64,000 bases of DNA from an uncultured Anaeromusa sp. (GTDB lineage: Bacteria; Bacillota; Negativicutes; Anaeromusales; Anaeromusaceae). Below, one piece after another: positions 17,220-25,042 of this stretch (position 1 is the first letter of the stretch; each line of letters opens with the position of its first letter). The notes under the pieces were generated by a model that searched no databases, was not told where the DNA came from, and saw only the letters and a program-made list of their open reading frames with translations. Location: the NCBI RefSeq assembly GCF_963668665.1, contig NZ_OY764902.1, positions 2,111,501 through 2,175,500 of the forward strand, in the 5' to 3' direction. A program made the translations under genes and the position numbers.

Positions 17220-18935
17220 GTGGAAGATTCCTTGCTTTTAAAAATGGTAGAACGCATGAGCATTGCGGCGACGCTGGCGTTTTTGCTTTCCCAGACGTCG
17301 CTGCTGCAGCGCTTGAATTATCGGTCAGTGACGATTTTCGATAAAGCGAAACTGGCGGTGATTTTTGGCCTGATCGGTATTGTCGGCACCTATGCTGGCA
17401 TTCCCGTCGATGATGCGTTAGCAAACTCGCGAGTGATAGGCGTCATGGCGGCGGGTCTTATCGGGGGGCCTGCCATGGGAGCTGCCGCTGGGATGATTGC
17501 CGGCGGGCACCGGTATTTTTTATTTGGCGGTTTTTCCGCTTTTTCCTGTGCCCTGGCTAATTTGGTAGAAGGGCTGTTTGCCGGGATGGTGCGCAAATGG
17601 TATCCTCATGCGGCGCTGCCCTGGTGGGTGGTGCTGTTGAGCGGTGTTGTAGGGGAAGTGTTGCAAATGGCTATTATTTTGCTGACTGCCCGGCCGTTTG
17701 ACATGGCGTTGACGTTGGTGGAGCATATTGCGTTGCCCATGATTGTGGCTAACTCTATTGGTTTGACTATTTTTATGGCGATTATTCGCATGACTATGGA
17801 TGTACAGCAGCAAGCCGGTGCGGCGCAGTCGCAAAAAGCGCTGGCCATTGCCGCAGAGACGTTGGCTTATTTTCGCAAGGGTTTGGATGAAGCTTCTGCA
17901 CAAGCGGCAGCTGATATTATCTATGCCACCGGCAGTTATCATGCGGTGGCGGTAACCAATGCTACGGAAGTGCTGGCCTTTGTGGGAGACGGAGCGGAAC
18001 ATCATCGGGCTCGGCGGCATGAGTTGACAAAGGCGACCGTCCGGGTGTTGCAGAGCGGTGAAATCTTTGTAGCCAGGACAAGGGAGGAAATCGGCTGTCC
18101 TTGTGGTATTTGCCGCCTTGAAAGCGCCATTGTAGCGCCGCTGAAGCGGGGCGAGCAGGTGATTGGCAGCTTTAAGCTTTACTATACAAACTCTAAGCTT
18201 TTAAATCAGTCGGATGTGGTCTTTGCCAAAGGGCTGGCGCAGCTTTTTTCCATCCAACTGGAATTGGCTGAAATTGACCGCCAGGCCAAGCTGGTAGCCA
18301 GGGCGGAGTTGAAGGCGCTGCAGGCGCAAATTAATCCTCATTTTTTGTTTAATACGCTCAATACGATTACTTCGTTGATTCGCACCAAGCCAGACCAGGC
18401 GCGGGAGTTGCTGCAGAAGCTGGGCTCTATTTTTCGCTTTGCCCTGCAAAAAGCAGGGCATGCCATTACGCTGGAAGAAGAGCTGGCGCAGGTGCGAGCG
18501 TATTTGGCGATTGAAAAGGCCCGTTATGAAGAAAAATTGTGTATTGAAGAGAATATTGACGAACGTTTGGGGGCCTGTCTCATTCCTTCCCTGATTATCC
18601 AGCCCATTGTCGAAAATGCTGTGATTCACGGCTTAAAGCCCAAAGTAGACGGAGGAACCATTTGGCTGGATGTGCAGCAGCGAAGCTCAGATGTGGTTGT
18701 TGTGATTCGCGATGACGGCGTGGGGATGGATTTACAGGCCTGTCATCCCTTGGAGCAAAATTCGGCAGCTCATATTGGGATGCAGAACGTGCATGAGCGT
18801 TTGCAGGGACAATATGGCGGTTCCTACGGGCTGACCGTACAAAGCGCCCCGGGAGAGGGAACGGTGGTTACCTTGGTGCTGCCGTGCAAGACAAGGAGTG
18901 AAGAAGAGCATGCTCAGCAGCATTATTGTGGATGA
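17220..18935 (+). CDS. LytS-family sensor histidine kinase (BtsS/YpdA-like)
   Basis: About 571 residues. The GTG at 17220 is preferred because GAGGTG lies 6 bases upstream. Residues 1-200 are the LytS-type multi-helix sensor domain (AGLIGGPAMGAAAGMIAGGH), followed by a GAF-like region with a CPCGIC cysteine cluster. The kinase core has AQINPHFLFNTLNTI with His374 as phospho-acceptor and an ATPase domain with IVENAVIHGL and DDGVGM. Placed before a LytTR regulator and a CstA/BtsT-type carrier, and right after PFOR, it resembles the pyruvate-sensing BtsS system of enterics. Pyruvate as ligand is inferred. Confidence 0.92.
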   Translation: MEDSLLLKMVERMSIAATLAFLLSQTSLLQRLNYRSVTIFDKAKLAVIFGLIGIVGTYAGIPVDDALANSRVIGVMAAGLIGGPAMGAAAGMIAGGHRYFLFGGFSAFSCALANLVEGLFAGMVRKWYPHAALPWWVVLLSGVVGEVLQMAIILLTARPFDMALTLVEHIALPMIVANSIGLTIFMAIIRMTMDVQQQAGAAQSQKALAIAAETLAYFRKGLDEASAQAAADIIYATGSYHAVAVTNATEVLAFVGDGAEHHRARRHELTKATVRVLQSGEIFVARTREEIGCPCGICRLESAIVAPLKRGEQVIGSFKLYYTNSKLLNQSDVVFAKGLAQLFSIQLELAEIDRQAKLVARAELKALQAQINPHFLFNTLNTITSLIRTKPDQARELLQKLGSIFRFALQKAGHAITLEEELAQVRAYLAIEKARYEEKLCIEENIDERLGACLIPSLIIQPIVENAVIHGLKPKVDGGTIWLDVQQRSSDVVVVIRDDGVGMDLQACHPLEQNSAAHIGMQNVHERLQGQYGGSYGLTVQSAPGEGTVVTLVLPCKTRSEEEHAQQHYCG

Positions 18936-19668
18936 CGAGAGACCGGCCAGAGACGAGCTGCGCTACCTATTGTCGCTGGTTCCAGGCGTAGCGGTGAAGG
19001 GCGAAGCGCAGAATGCCGCCGAAGGCATACAACTAGCGGCGCAGGAGCAGCCGGATGTGGTGTTTTTGGACATCAGCATGCGGGATATGGACGGTTTGGC
19101 GGCAGCGGCGCTGATTCGCAAAGTAGCGCCCGGGACGATGATTGTGTTTGCTACAGCCTATGATGAATACGCCATCAAAGCTTTTGAATTGGGAGCGGTA
19201 GACTATTTGCTCAAGCCCTTTGAGGAAGCGCGGATTCGTCAGACTGTCCAGCGTTTGCAGGCGTATCAAAAAGAAGAAAAACATGCGGCTGTGAACCGTG
19301 TTGATGAAGTACTGGAAGAGGCGAGAATTCACATTGATAAGCTGCCCGTAGAAAAGAACGGCAGCATTCATCTTTTGAATTATGGTGAAATTGTCTATGC
19401 TTATGCCAAGGCTGGCAATGTGACTGTTGTGACCGCAAAGGATGAAGCTGTCTACAATGGAACGTTGTGCGAACTCGAGGCGCGCATGAACGGGACGCAT
19501 ATGATGCGGGTGCATAAAAGCTATGTGGTTAACTTAGATAAGATTCGGGAAGTGGTGCCGTGGTTCAAAGGAACCTATTGGCTGAAAATGGAGCATTATC
19601 CGGAAGTGGAAATACCTGTAAGTAAAAGCCAAATTAAAGAACTAAAAATCATTTTGGGCTTAAAGTAA
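18910..19668 (+). CDS. LytTR-type response regulator
   Basis: The ATG at 18910 gives a 252-residue protein starting MLSSIIVDDERPARDEL; a GTG at 18898 lies too close to the AAGGAG site. The receiver domain has Asp54 (VFLDISMRDMDG) and the conserved Lys in YLLKPFEEA. The C-terminal LytTR DNA-binding domain spans about 150-250 (MRVHKSYVVNLDKIREV). The gene overlaps the kinase by 26 bases, so the two are co-translated. Three direct repeats about 20 bp apart right downstream of this gene are its likely binding sites for the carrier gene. Confidence 0.95.
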   Translation: MLSSIIVDDERPARDELRYLLSLVPGVAVKGEAQNAAEGIQLAAQEQPDVVFLDISMRDMDGLAAAALIRKVAPGTMIVFATAYDEYAIKAFELGAVDYLLKPFEEARIRQTVQRLQAYQKEEKHAAVNRVDEVLEEARIHIDKLPVEKNGSIHLLNYGEIVYAYAKAGNVTVVTAKDEAVYNGTLCELEARMNGTHMMRVHKSYVVNLDKIREVVPWFKGTYWLKMEHYPEVEIPVSKSQIKELKIILGLK

Positions 19669-19673
19669 CTTTA

Positions 19674-19724
19674 TTTCCATTGATATCTCCTGATTTCCAT
19701 TGGCAAGGCATTTTGTTCTATTGA
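19674..19724 (+). promoter_or_regulatory. Three direct repeats, probable LytTR operator of the carrier gene
   Basis: TTTCCATTGA (19674-19683), TTTCCATTGG (19694-19703) and GTTCTATTGA (19715-19724) repeat in the same direction with 20 and 21 bp periodicity. This is the arrangement of LytTR-family binding sites (about two helical turns). They lie between the regulator gene and the CstA/BtsT-type gene. Confidence 0.65.
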
Positions 19725-19807
19725 TACGATATGCGTTTATTTATTGAATTTTGTATCTTATGCTGGAAATGCAGTATTACGAAAATTCAATATTGGAGGC
19801 AAGTCGT

Positions 19808-21595
19808 ATGAGTATGAATGGTTTGTATCTCGTTCTGATTTCAGCGCTGGTTTTAAGCCTGTGCTATCGCTACTATGGCGCCTTCATCGCCGCAAAGGTG
19901 TTGGCTTTGGATCCCAAACGTCCGACGCCGGCTGTTGTGCATGAAGACGGTCATGACTATGTACCTACGAATAAATGGGTACTTTTCGGACATCATTTTG
20001 CCGCTATCGCTGGCGCAGGTCCCTTGGTTGGTCCGGTTCTGGCGGCGCAGTTCGGCTATTTGCCGAGCATGTTGTGGATTTTGATTGGCGCCTGTTTGGG
20101 CGGCGCGGTTCATGACATGATCATCTTGTTTGCCTCGATTCGTCATGACGGCAAATCCATTGCGGAAATCGCCAAAGAAGAAATCGGTCAATCCGCAGGT
20201 TTGGCAGCCGCTATCGCCGTTATCTTCATTTTGGTCATTACCATGGCCGGCATGGGGATTGCCGTGGCTAACGCCCTCTTCAACAGCCCCTGGGGCGCCT
20301 TTACCGTAGGCGCTACCATTCCCATCGCTCTTTTCATCGGCGTTTACATGCGCTATTTGCGGCCCGGCCATATCGGCGAAGCATCCTTCGTCGGCGTGGT
20401 CATGGTGATTGCCGCGGTTGTGGGCGGCGCTTGGATTCAACACTCTTCCTGGGCACCGTTCTTTACGCTGAGCCGTGTGCAGCTTGACATTATTTTGCCG
20501 CTGTACGGTTTTGTCGCCGCTGCGTTGCCTGTGTGGCTGCTGCTGGCGCCTCGCGACTACTTGAGCACCTACATGAAAATCGGCACTATCGGCGCGCTGG
20601 CGCTGGGGATCATCATCGTGCAGCCGCAGATTCATATGCCTGCGGTGACTTCGTTCATTGGCGGCGGCGGTCCGGTTGTGCCTGGTCCGGTTTGGCCGTT
20701 TGTCTGCATTACCGTGGCTTGCGGCGCTATTTCCGGCTTCCATTCGGTTATTGCGACCGGTACGACGCCTAAAATGCTGACCAATGAAAGTGAAATATTG
20801 CCGATCGGTTTTGGCGCTATGCTGGCGGAATCCTTCATCAGCGTCATGGCATTGATTGCTGCGACAAGCTTGATTCCTGCGGACTATTTCGCTATCAACA
20901 GCGTACCGGAAACTTTCGCTAAATTGGGTATGAACGTACAAGAACTGCCTATGCTTTCGCAAATGGTAGGAGAAAATGTGGCAGGCCGTCCCGGCGGCGC
21001 GGTTTCGCTGGCTGTGGGCATGGCTCATATTTTCTCGCAGATTCCCGGCTTGGGCGAATTTATGTCATTCCTTTATCACTTTGCCATTATGTTTGAAGCC
21101 CTCTTTATTTTGACGATCATTGACGCCGGCACCCGTGTTGGCCGGTATTTGCTGCAGGAAGTGGGCGGTTTGATTTACAAGCCTCTGGGAGACGCGAACT
21201 GGACTCCTGGCGTTGTTTTTACAAGCGCGCTGATTTCCTTTGCGTGGGGGTACTTAATTTTTGGAGGCTCTATTGCTTCCATCTGGCCGCTCTTTGGTCT
21301 GTCCAATCAGCTCTTGGCCAGTATGGCCTTGGCTATCGGCACAACCATGCTGTTGCGCATGGGCAAAGTCAAGTATATCTGGGTAACCTTGGCGCCGTTG
21401 TGCTTTATGCTGGTGACGGCGGTAACCGCCGGCTTCTATAACATCTTCGAGTTCTATCTGCCTAAGGGGCAGATGCTGTTGGCTGGGGCCAGCGTAATCA
21501 TGATGGTCCTCATTGTTTTCGTCATTGTGGACTCCGTTAAAGTATGGCGGTCCATTTTGAAAGACGCCCAAAAGAACTTGAAACAAGCGATGTAA
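19808..21595 (+). CDS. CstA/BtsT-family carrier, probable pyruvate transporter
   Basis: A 595-residue, many-helix CstA-family membrane protein. The start is the ATG at 19808, preceded by TTGGAGGC. Recognisable family blocks include KWVLFGHHFAAIAGAGPLVG near residue 60, GGAVHDMIILFASIRHDGKS and ISGFHSVIATGTTPKM. Enteric members CstA and BtsT import pyruvate or peptides. Its place after a LytS/LytTR pair with repeat operators and downstream of PFOR supports pyruvate uptake induced by extracellular pyruvate. Peptide transport remains an alternative. Confidence 0.92.
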   Translation: MSMNGLYLVLISALVLSLCYRYYGAFIAAKVLALDPKRPTPAVVHEDGHDYVPTNKWVLFGHHFAAIAGAGPLVGPVLAAQFGYLPSMLWILIGACLGGAVHDMIILFASIRHDGKSIAEIAKEEIGQSAGLAAAIAVIFILVITMAGMGIAVANALFNSPWGAFTVGATIPIALFIGVYMRYLRPGHIGEASFVGVVMVIAAVVGGAWIQHSSWAPFFTLSRVQLDIILPLYGFVAAALPVWLLLAPRDYLSTYMKIGTIGALALGIIIVQPQIHMPAVTSFIGGGGPVVPGPVWPFVCITVACGAISGFHSVIATGTTPKMLTNESEILPIGFGAMLAESFISVMALIAATSLIPADYFAINSVPETFAKLGMNVQELPMLSQMVGENVAGRPGGAVSLAVGMAHIFSQIPGLGEFMSFLYHFAIMFEALFILTIIDAGTRVGRYLLQEVGGLIYKPLGDANWTPGVVFTSALISFAWGYLIFGGSIASIWPLFGLSNQLLASMALAIGTTMLLRMGKVKYIWVTLAPLCFMLVTAVTAGFYNIFEFYLPKGQMLLAGASVIMMVLIVFVIVDSVKVWRSILKDAQKNLKQAM

Positions 21596-21604
21596 AGCAA
21601 CTAT

Positions 21605-21655
21605 AAACGTCCCTGGAAACGGCAGTAAGCCAGCTCCAGGGACGTTTTTATTTTT
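21605..21655 (+). terminator. Terminator of the CstA/BtsT-type gene
   Basis: ACGTCCCTGGA and TCCAGGGACGT form an 11-bp stem followed by TTTTATTTTT, starting 10 bases after the stop. Confidence 0.9.
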
Positions 21656-21677
21656 ATACCAGTATTTAGAAAGAAAG

Positions 21678-21966
21678 CGAACCGCGAAATACACGAAAAA
21701 CGCGAACGGGGTTTCAAGGGATAGGAGGTTCTGTATAAACGGCGGCATGCTTGCATTTGAGACAAGATTTCCGCGCGACTCGCAAAAACCGGAGGTGACG
21801 GCAGTTCCGCGAACTCGCTGGCGCTCAGACATACGGAACTTTTCTCCGTCGCCTCCGGTTTTTGCGTCCTGCGGACCGTCTTGCTCCAATAAAAGTCTCA
21901 AATACAATCACGGCCGTCGTAGCCTCAGTCGTACCCTCCAGCTACTCACTCTACTCCTGTTCAAAT
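21678..21966 (+). repeat. Dispersed intergenic repeat, copy 1
   Basis: It begins CGAACCGCGAAATACACGAA and ends near CTCCTGTTCAAA. The core is a nested inverted repeat: outer arms ATTTGAGAC (21755-21763) and GTCTCAAAT (21895-21903), then GCAAAAACCGGAGGTGACGG (21782-21801) against CCGTCGCCTCCGGTTTTTGC (21846-21865), then AGTTCCG/CGGAACT. Copies 2 and 3 keep the hairpin with some paired changes. No transposase is encoded. Confidence 0.85.
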
Positions 21967-22095
21967 TCCGCACTTTGGTTGTTCCCTCTTGTACGCCCAA
22001 GAGAGATTTGCTACAATAGGAATATAACGGATAATGATTATGAAATACCATCTATGAGATTTTTGTTATAGCAAGTTTAAAAACGGAGGACGACT

Positions 22096-22377
22096 ATGCT
22101 GACCTTTACAGAAACAGCCCGCGCTTTGGCGAGGGAAAAGAAAAAACCGGTATATTTGGAAATGGCGCCGATTATTAATGAATGCTGCTTTGCCATGAGG
22201 GAAAGTCCTTCCGTACGGTTTGGCGAGCCTAAGGACAAGAGCCTATATCAACTTGCTTCTATTGAAGGCTTGTCAGTATACGTGCCCAAAGAGCTGCCGA
22301 ATATTCCGCTGAAGATCAATGTGCGCAACATTTTAGGTTGGAAAACATTGTTCGTAGAAGGCTGGAGGCTGGCCTAA
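22096..22377 (+). CDS. Small cysteine-pair protein, possibly CC/Se-motif family
   Basis: A 93-residue protein with a good ribosome site (GGAGGAC) and a terminator right after it, so it is a real gene. It carries a vicinal Cys-Cys at residues about 30-31 (INECCFAMRESPSVRFGEP) and a following beta-rich half (LSVYVPKELPNIPLKINV). This resembles small HesB-like CC/Se-motif proteins, in which one cysteine can be selenocysteine in relatives; here both codons are cysteine and there is no in-frame TGA. Family assignment is from memory and tentative. Function unknown. Confidence 0.75.
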   Translation: MLTFTETARALAREKKKPVYLEMAPIINECCFAMRESPSVRFGEPKDKSLYQLASIEGLSVYVPKELPNIPLKINVRNILGWKTLFVEGWRLA

Positions 22378-22394
22378 CTTTTGCTTTGAAAATA

Positions 22395-22434
22395 AAGAAC
22401 CGCTTGCCTCGTTTAAAGGGGAAAGCGGTTCTTC
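22395..22434. terminator. Terminator between convergent small genes
   Basis: AAGAACCGCTT pairs with AAGCGGTTCTT around a 17-base loop, between the 93-residue gene and the minus-strand small gene. Confidence 0.7.
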
Positions 22435-22557
22435 TTACTTTTTCTTGCTGTTTTGTTGTTTGCGCGCTTGCTCTGCTTGGCGGTTAGAAAAGAATTGAGT
22501 GCTTTTTTTAGCGGCTAGCTGATTTTTGTAGCTGCTCTTGTCGGAAATTTTGCCCAT
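22435..22557 (-). CDS. Small basic 40-residue protein
   Basis: The ATG at 22557 is preceded by a perfect AGGAGG at 9 bases and opens a 40-codon frame, MGKISDKSSYKNQLAAKKST.., very rich in Lys, Gln and Ser, with no hydrophobic segment. The excellent ribosome site and convergent terminator argue for a genuine small gene. A longer in-frame extension upstream is AT-rich and lacks a ribosome site. No family recognised; a nucleic-acid- or ribosome-associated peptide is only a guess from composition. Confidence 0.6.
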   Translation of the reverse strand: MGKISDKSSYKNQLAAKKSTQFFSNRQAEQARKQQNSKKK

Positions 22558-22670
22558 GACAGTACCTCCTGTTAGTTCTATTTCTATTGTAGCATGAATC
22601 AAAAGATCTGTGGGGGAAGAAGTGAATTGTGAGTGCGATATAACAAAAATACAGATAAATACAAAAAACA

Positions 22671-22699
22671 TTGACATATATGTAAATGTAGATTATAGT
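22671..22699 (+). promoter_or_regulatory. Promoter of the Val-type T-box leader
   Basis: TTGACA (22671-22676), 17-bp spacer, TATAGT (22694-22699). The same hexamers and spacing precede the homologous leader at 50911. Confidence 0.85.
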
Positions 22700-22704
22700 A
22701 AGCA

Positions 22705-23025
22705 TGTGGCAAAACTAGAAAATTTCATACGTAAATGTAATGAGGGAGAACTCTTGCTTTTGTGTCGTTTCAGAGAACCGGCGGGTGGTGCGAGCCGGCA
22801 ACGAAGGAAACAGGATCGTCGCTCCTGAACAGCAACGCTGAAACCGTAGGGAGTAGGCCGCGCCGGTCTCGGCTTTCCTTGGAAAGTGCAGCCGTTAAAC
22901 TGCTAGGGTTGTTAGACCCGATGAGAGGCAGATGATTTCATCTGTGAAAAAGGGTGGTACCGCGAGAGCAGCCTCTTGCCCCTTTGAGTCTTGGACTTGA
23001 AGGGCGCAGGAGGCTTTTTGTTTTG
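22705..23025 (+). promoter_or_regulatory. T-box leader, Val-type specifier (GUC)
   Basis: Stem I has CAGAGAACCGGCGG..GGTGC. The codon GTC at 22818-22820 is followed by G and by CTCC, which pairs with GGAG of the lower stem, so it occupies the specifier position (Val). The T-box motif AGGGTGGTACCGCG is at 22951-22964, and the terminator (GCCTCTTGCCCCTTTGAGTC.. with GGCGCAGGAGGC, TTTTTG) spans 22969-23022. It is closely related to the leader at 50945-51275, which has an Ile-type codon. Confidence 0.9.
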
Positions 23026-23069
23026 CCTGAATTGCGGTTTGCGTATATAAAAATAGGAGGATGAGGAAC

Positions 23070-24026
23070 ATGAAATTTTTAGAGATGTTGGCGCGGGGAA
23101 TTTGCAAGGGAATGCCGTTGTGGGTGGTGATTTTTTCAGCGCTGGCTTTTTTTCAGCCGGCGCCCTTTAAAGCGATTGGCCCGTATATTTCCTATATGCT
23201 GGGGATTATCATGCTGGGGATGGGCCTGACTATGTCCTTGGAGGACTTTCGCTTAGTTTTTACAAGGCCTAAGGATGTTTTTTACGGCGTGTTTTTTCGG
23301 TATTTGATTATGCCGATCGTTGGCGTCAGCATTGCTTATGCGCTGGAACTGCCGCCGGCGCTGGCGGCAGGGATGGTTCTTTTGGGCGCTTGTCCCAGCG
23401 GTACGGGCTCCAATGTGATGACGTATCTGGCGAAAGGCGATACCGCTCTTTCGGTGACGGTGTCCAGCGTGAACACCATCTTGGCGCCAGTACTGACGAC
23501 GTACTTGTTTTCTATGTTGGCAGGCGGCTTAATTCCCATTGACAGTTGGGCGCTATTCCTGGATATTGTCAAAATTGTGCTGGTGCCCGTAGGGCTGGGG
23601 GTTTTTCTGCATACCATTGCTCCTAATGCGGTCAATAAGATGACTAAAGTGGTTCCTGCGGTGTCTGTTCTCTTTATTGTGGCGATTATTGCTTCCGTTG
23701 TGGCGCTGAATGCGTCGAAGATGGCAACAATGGCCTTGGTTATCTGCGCCGCTGTGTGCATTCACAATGTAGCAGGTTTGCTGTTGGGCTATGGCGCTGG
23801 CCGCGCCGTGGGCATGCCGGAGAAAAAATCCCGCGCCATTACTTTTGAAATCGGCATGGAAAATTCCGGCTTGGCCGTAGCCTTGGCGTTGGCGCATTTA
23901 GATCCTATGGCGGCGCTTCCAGGGGCGTTAATGAGCGTTTGGGAATACATTATCGGCAGCTTGCTGGCAGGGTACTGGGCCAGCAAGCCTGTGGAAGAAG
24001 AATCAGAGCAAGAGCAAGCGGCATAG
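23070..24026 (+). CDS. BASS-family (bile acid:Na+ symporter-like) carrier under Val-type T-box
   Basis: A 318-residue, ten-helix carrier. The ATG at 23070 is 9 bases from AGGAGG; an ATG at 23061 abuts the site. Sodium-site motifs of the BASS family are clear: CPSGTGSNVMTYLAKGDTAL and FEIGMENSGLAVALALAHLD. Family members carry bile acids, pyruvate (plant BASS2), ketopantoate (PanS) and other 2-oxo acids. With a Val-responsive leader, 2-oxoisovalerate or ketopantoate uptake is the leading inference. It is a close paralog of the gene at 51397. Confidence 0.93.
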   Translation: MKFLEMLARGICKGMPLWVVIFSALAFFQPAPFKAIGPYISYMLGIIMLGMGLTMSLEDFRLVFTRPKDVFYGVFFRYLIMPIVGVSIAYALELPPALAAGMVLLGACPSGTGSNVMTYLAKGDTALSVTVSSVNTILAPVLTTYLFSMLAGGLIPIDSWALFLDIVKIVLVPVGLGVFLHTIAPNAVNKMTKVVPAVSVLFIVAIIASVVALNASKMATMALVICAAVCIHNVAGLLLGYGAGRAVGMPEKKSRAITFEIGMENSGLAVALALAHLDPMAALPGALMSVWEYIIGSLLAGYWASKPVEEESEQEQAA

Positions 24027-24049
24027 CAGGAGCCGTCTAATGAATGCAG

Positions 24050-24095
24050 AATAAAGCTATGGTTGGTTAATTCCAACTATAGCTTTATTTTATTT
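24050..24095 (+). terminator. Terminator of the first BASS gene
   Basis: AATAAAGCTATGGTTGG and CCAACTATAGCTTTATT form a long stem followed by TTATTTTGG, 24 bases after the stop. Confidence 0.88.
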
Positions 24096-24148
24096 TGGAA
24101 CAGTTTATGTGAATTTTTGTTGCTGAGTTTGTAGGAGGCGAAGACCTG

Positions 24149-25042
24149 ATGCAGTATTTTCATGTAGATGTTTTTGCAGAGAAGCCTTTGCAAGGAAATG
24201 GCTTAACAGTGGTTTTCCCACCGTTGGATATGGTGAAAACAGCTGGCTTACTGGCTCTGGCGCAAGAATTTAAACAGTTTGAAAGCATTTTTTTGTATCG
24301 GAAAAAACTGGGGCTGGCGCGGGCGCGCATTTTTACAGTGGAGGAGGAACTGGCCTTTGCGGGACATCCTTTGTTAGGGGCGGCAGCGGTCTTGCATGAG
24401 TTGGACTATCCAGGAGCAGCGCAGGCGGAATTGAAGCTTGTTCTTTCTAGAAGCGAGGTGGTTTTGCGTTCAAAACGGCTGCCAGGAGCATTTCAAGTGG
24501 AGATGGATCTTGGGAAAACACAGTTTAGTCGCGTTCTCTCGCCGACGGCAAGGAACATAGTGGCCGCGGCGTTGAATTTAGAGTCGGAAGATTTGCATGA
24601 GGCGTATCCGTTAGAGGTGGCTTCTAACGGCCTGCCTTACTTATTGGTACCAGTGCGGCAGCGTCTGAAGGAAGCTAGAATTGTAGCGCCGGACTTTGCC
24701 GAGCTCTTGGCCTCGTGGGGAGCGAAGTTCGTGTACTTGTTCCAGCCGGAGACGCTGGAGGGGCGCACCTGGGATAACCGCGGTTTGGTGGAAGATGTGG
24801 CTACAGGGAGCGCCGCCGCTCCGTTGTGTTCTTATTTAGTGCGTCACGGCTGTTGCCAAAAAGAAGAACGTATTGCAATTAGCCAAGGACGTTACGTGGG
24901 AAGACCTAGTCGGATCTACGGCTGGGTCGCGAAGAATGGAACCGTGACCATTCAAGGCGATGTAGCTTTTTTTGCATCAGGAATATTGTCGTTAGGTGTT
25001 TTACAGCACCTTGCAAGAGAAGCGGAAGAGGGAGGAATGTGA
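24149..25042 (+). CDS. PhzF-family isomerase-like protein
   Basis: A 297-residue protein of the PhzF fold (diaminopimelate-epimerase-like). The family start YFHVDVFAEKPLQGNGLTVV and the conserved ELAFAGHPLLGAAAVL with its catalytic glutamate are present, as is EDVATGSAAAPLCSYL near the end. PhzF proteins isomerise small acids; only a few have known substrates, and no phenazine genes lie nearby, so no reaction is assigned. GGAGG precedes the ATG. Its stop overlaps the hydrolase start (TGATG), so the two are coupled. Confidence 0.92.
   Translation: MQYFHVDVFAEKPLQGNGLTVVFPPLDMVKTAGLLALAQEFKQFESIFLYRKKLGLARARIFTVEEELAFAGHPLLGAAAVLHELDYPGAAQAELKLVLSRSEVVLRSKRLPGAFQVEMDLGKTQFSRVLSPTARNIVAAALNLESEDLHEAYPLEVASNGLPYLLVPVRQRLKEARIVAPDFAELLASWGAKFVYLFQPETLEGRTWDNRGLVEDVATGSAAAPLCSYLVRHGCCQKEERIAISQGRYVGRPSRIYGWVAKNGTVTIQGDVAFFASGILSLGVLQHLAREAEEGGM

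Noticed and set aside
19853..21028. 391-codon open frame on the minus strand inside the CstA-type gene
   Set aside because: It is antisense to a strongly conserved membrane protein, has His/Arg/Asn-rich composition without domains, and no ribosome site.
21678..21966. CRISPR array or insertion sequence at the repeat loci
   Set aside because: No regularly spaced direct repeats and no transposase frame; the elements are single intergenic units.
22096..22377. Selenocysteine in the 93-residue protein
   Set aside because: Both motif codons are TGC and the frame contains no internal TGA.
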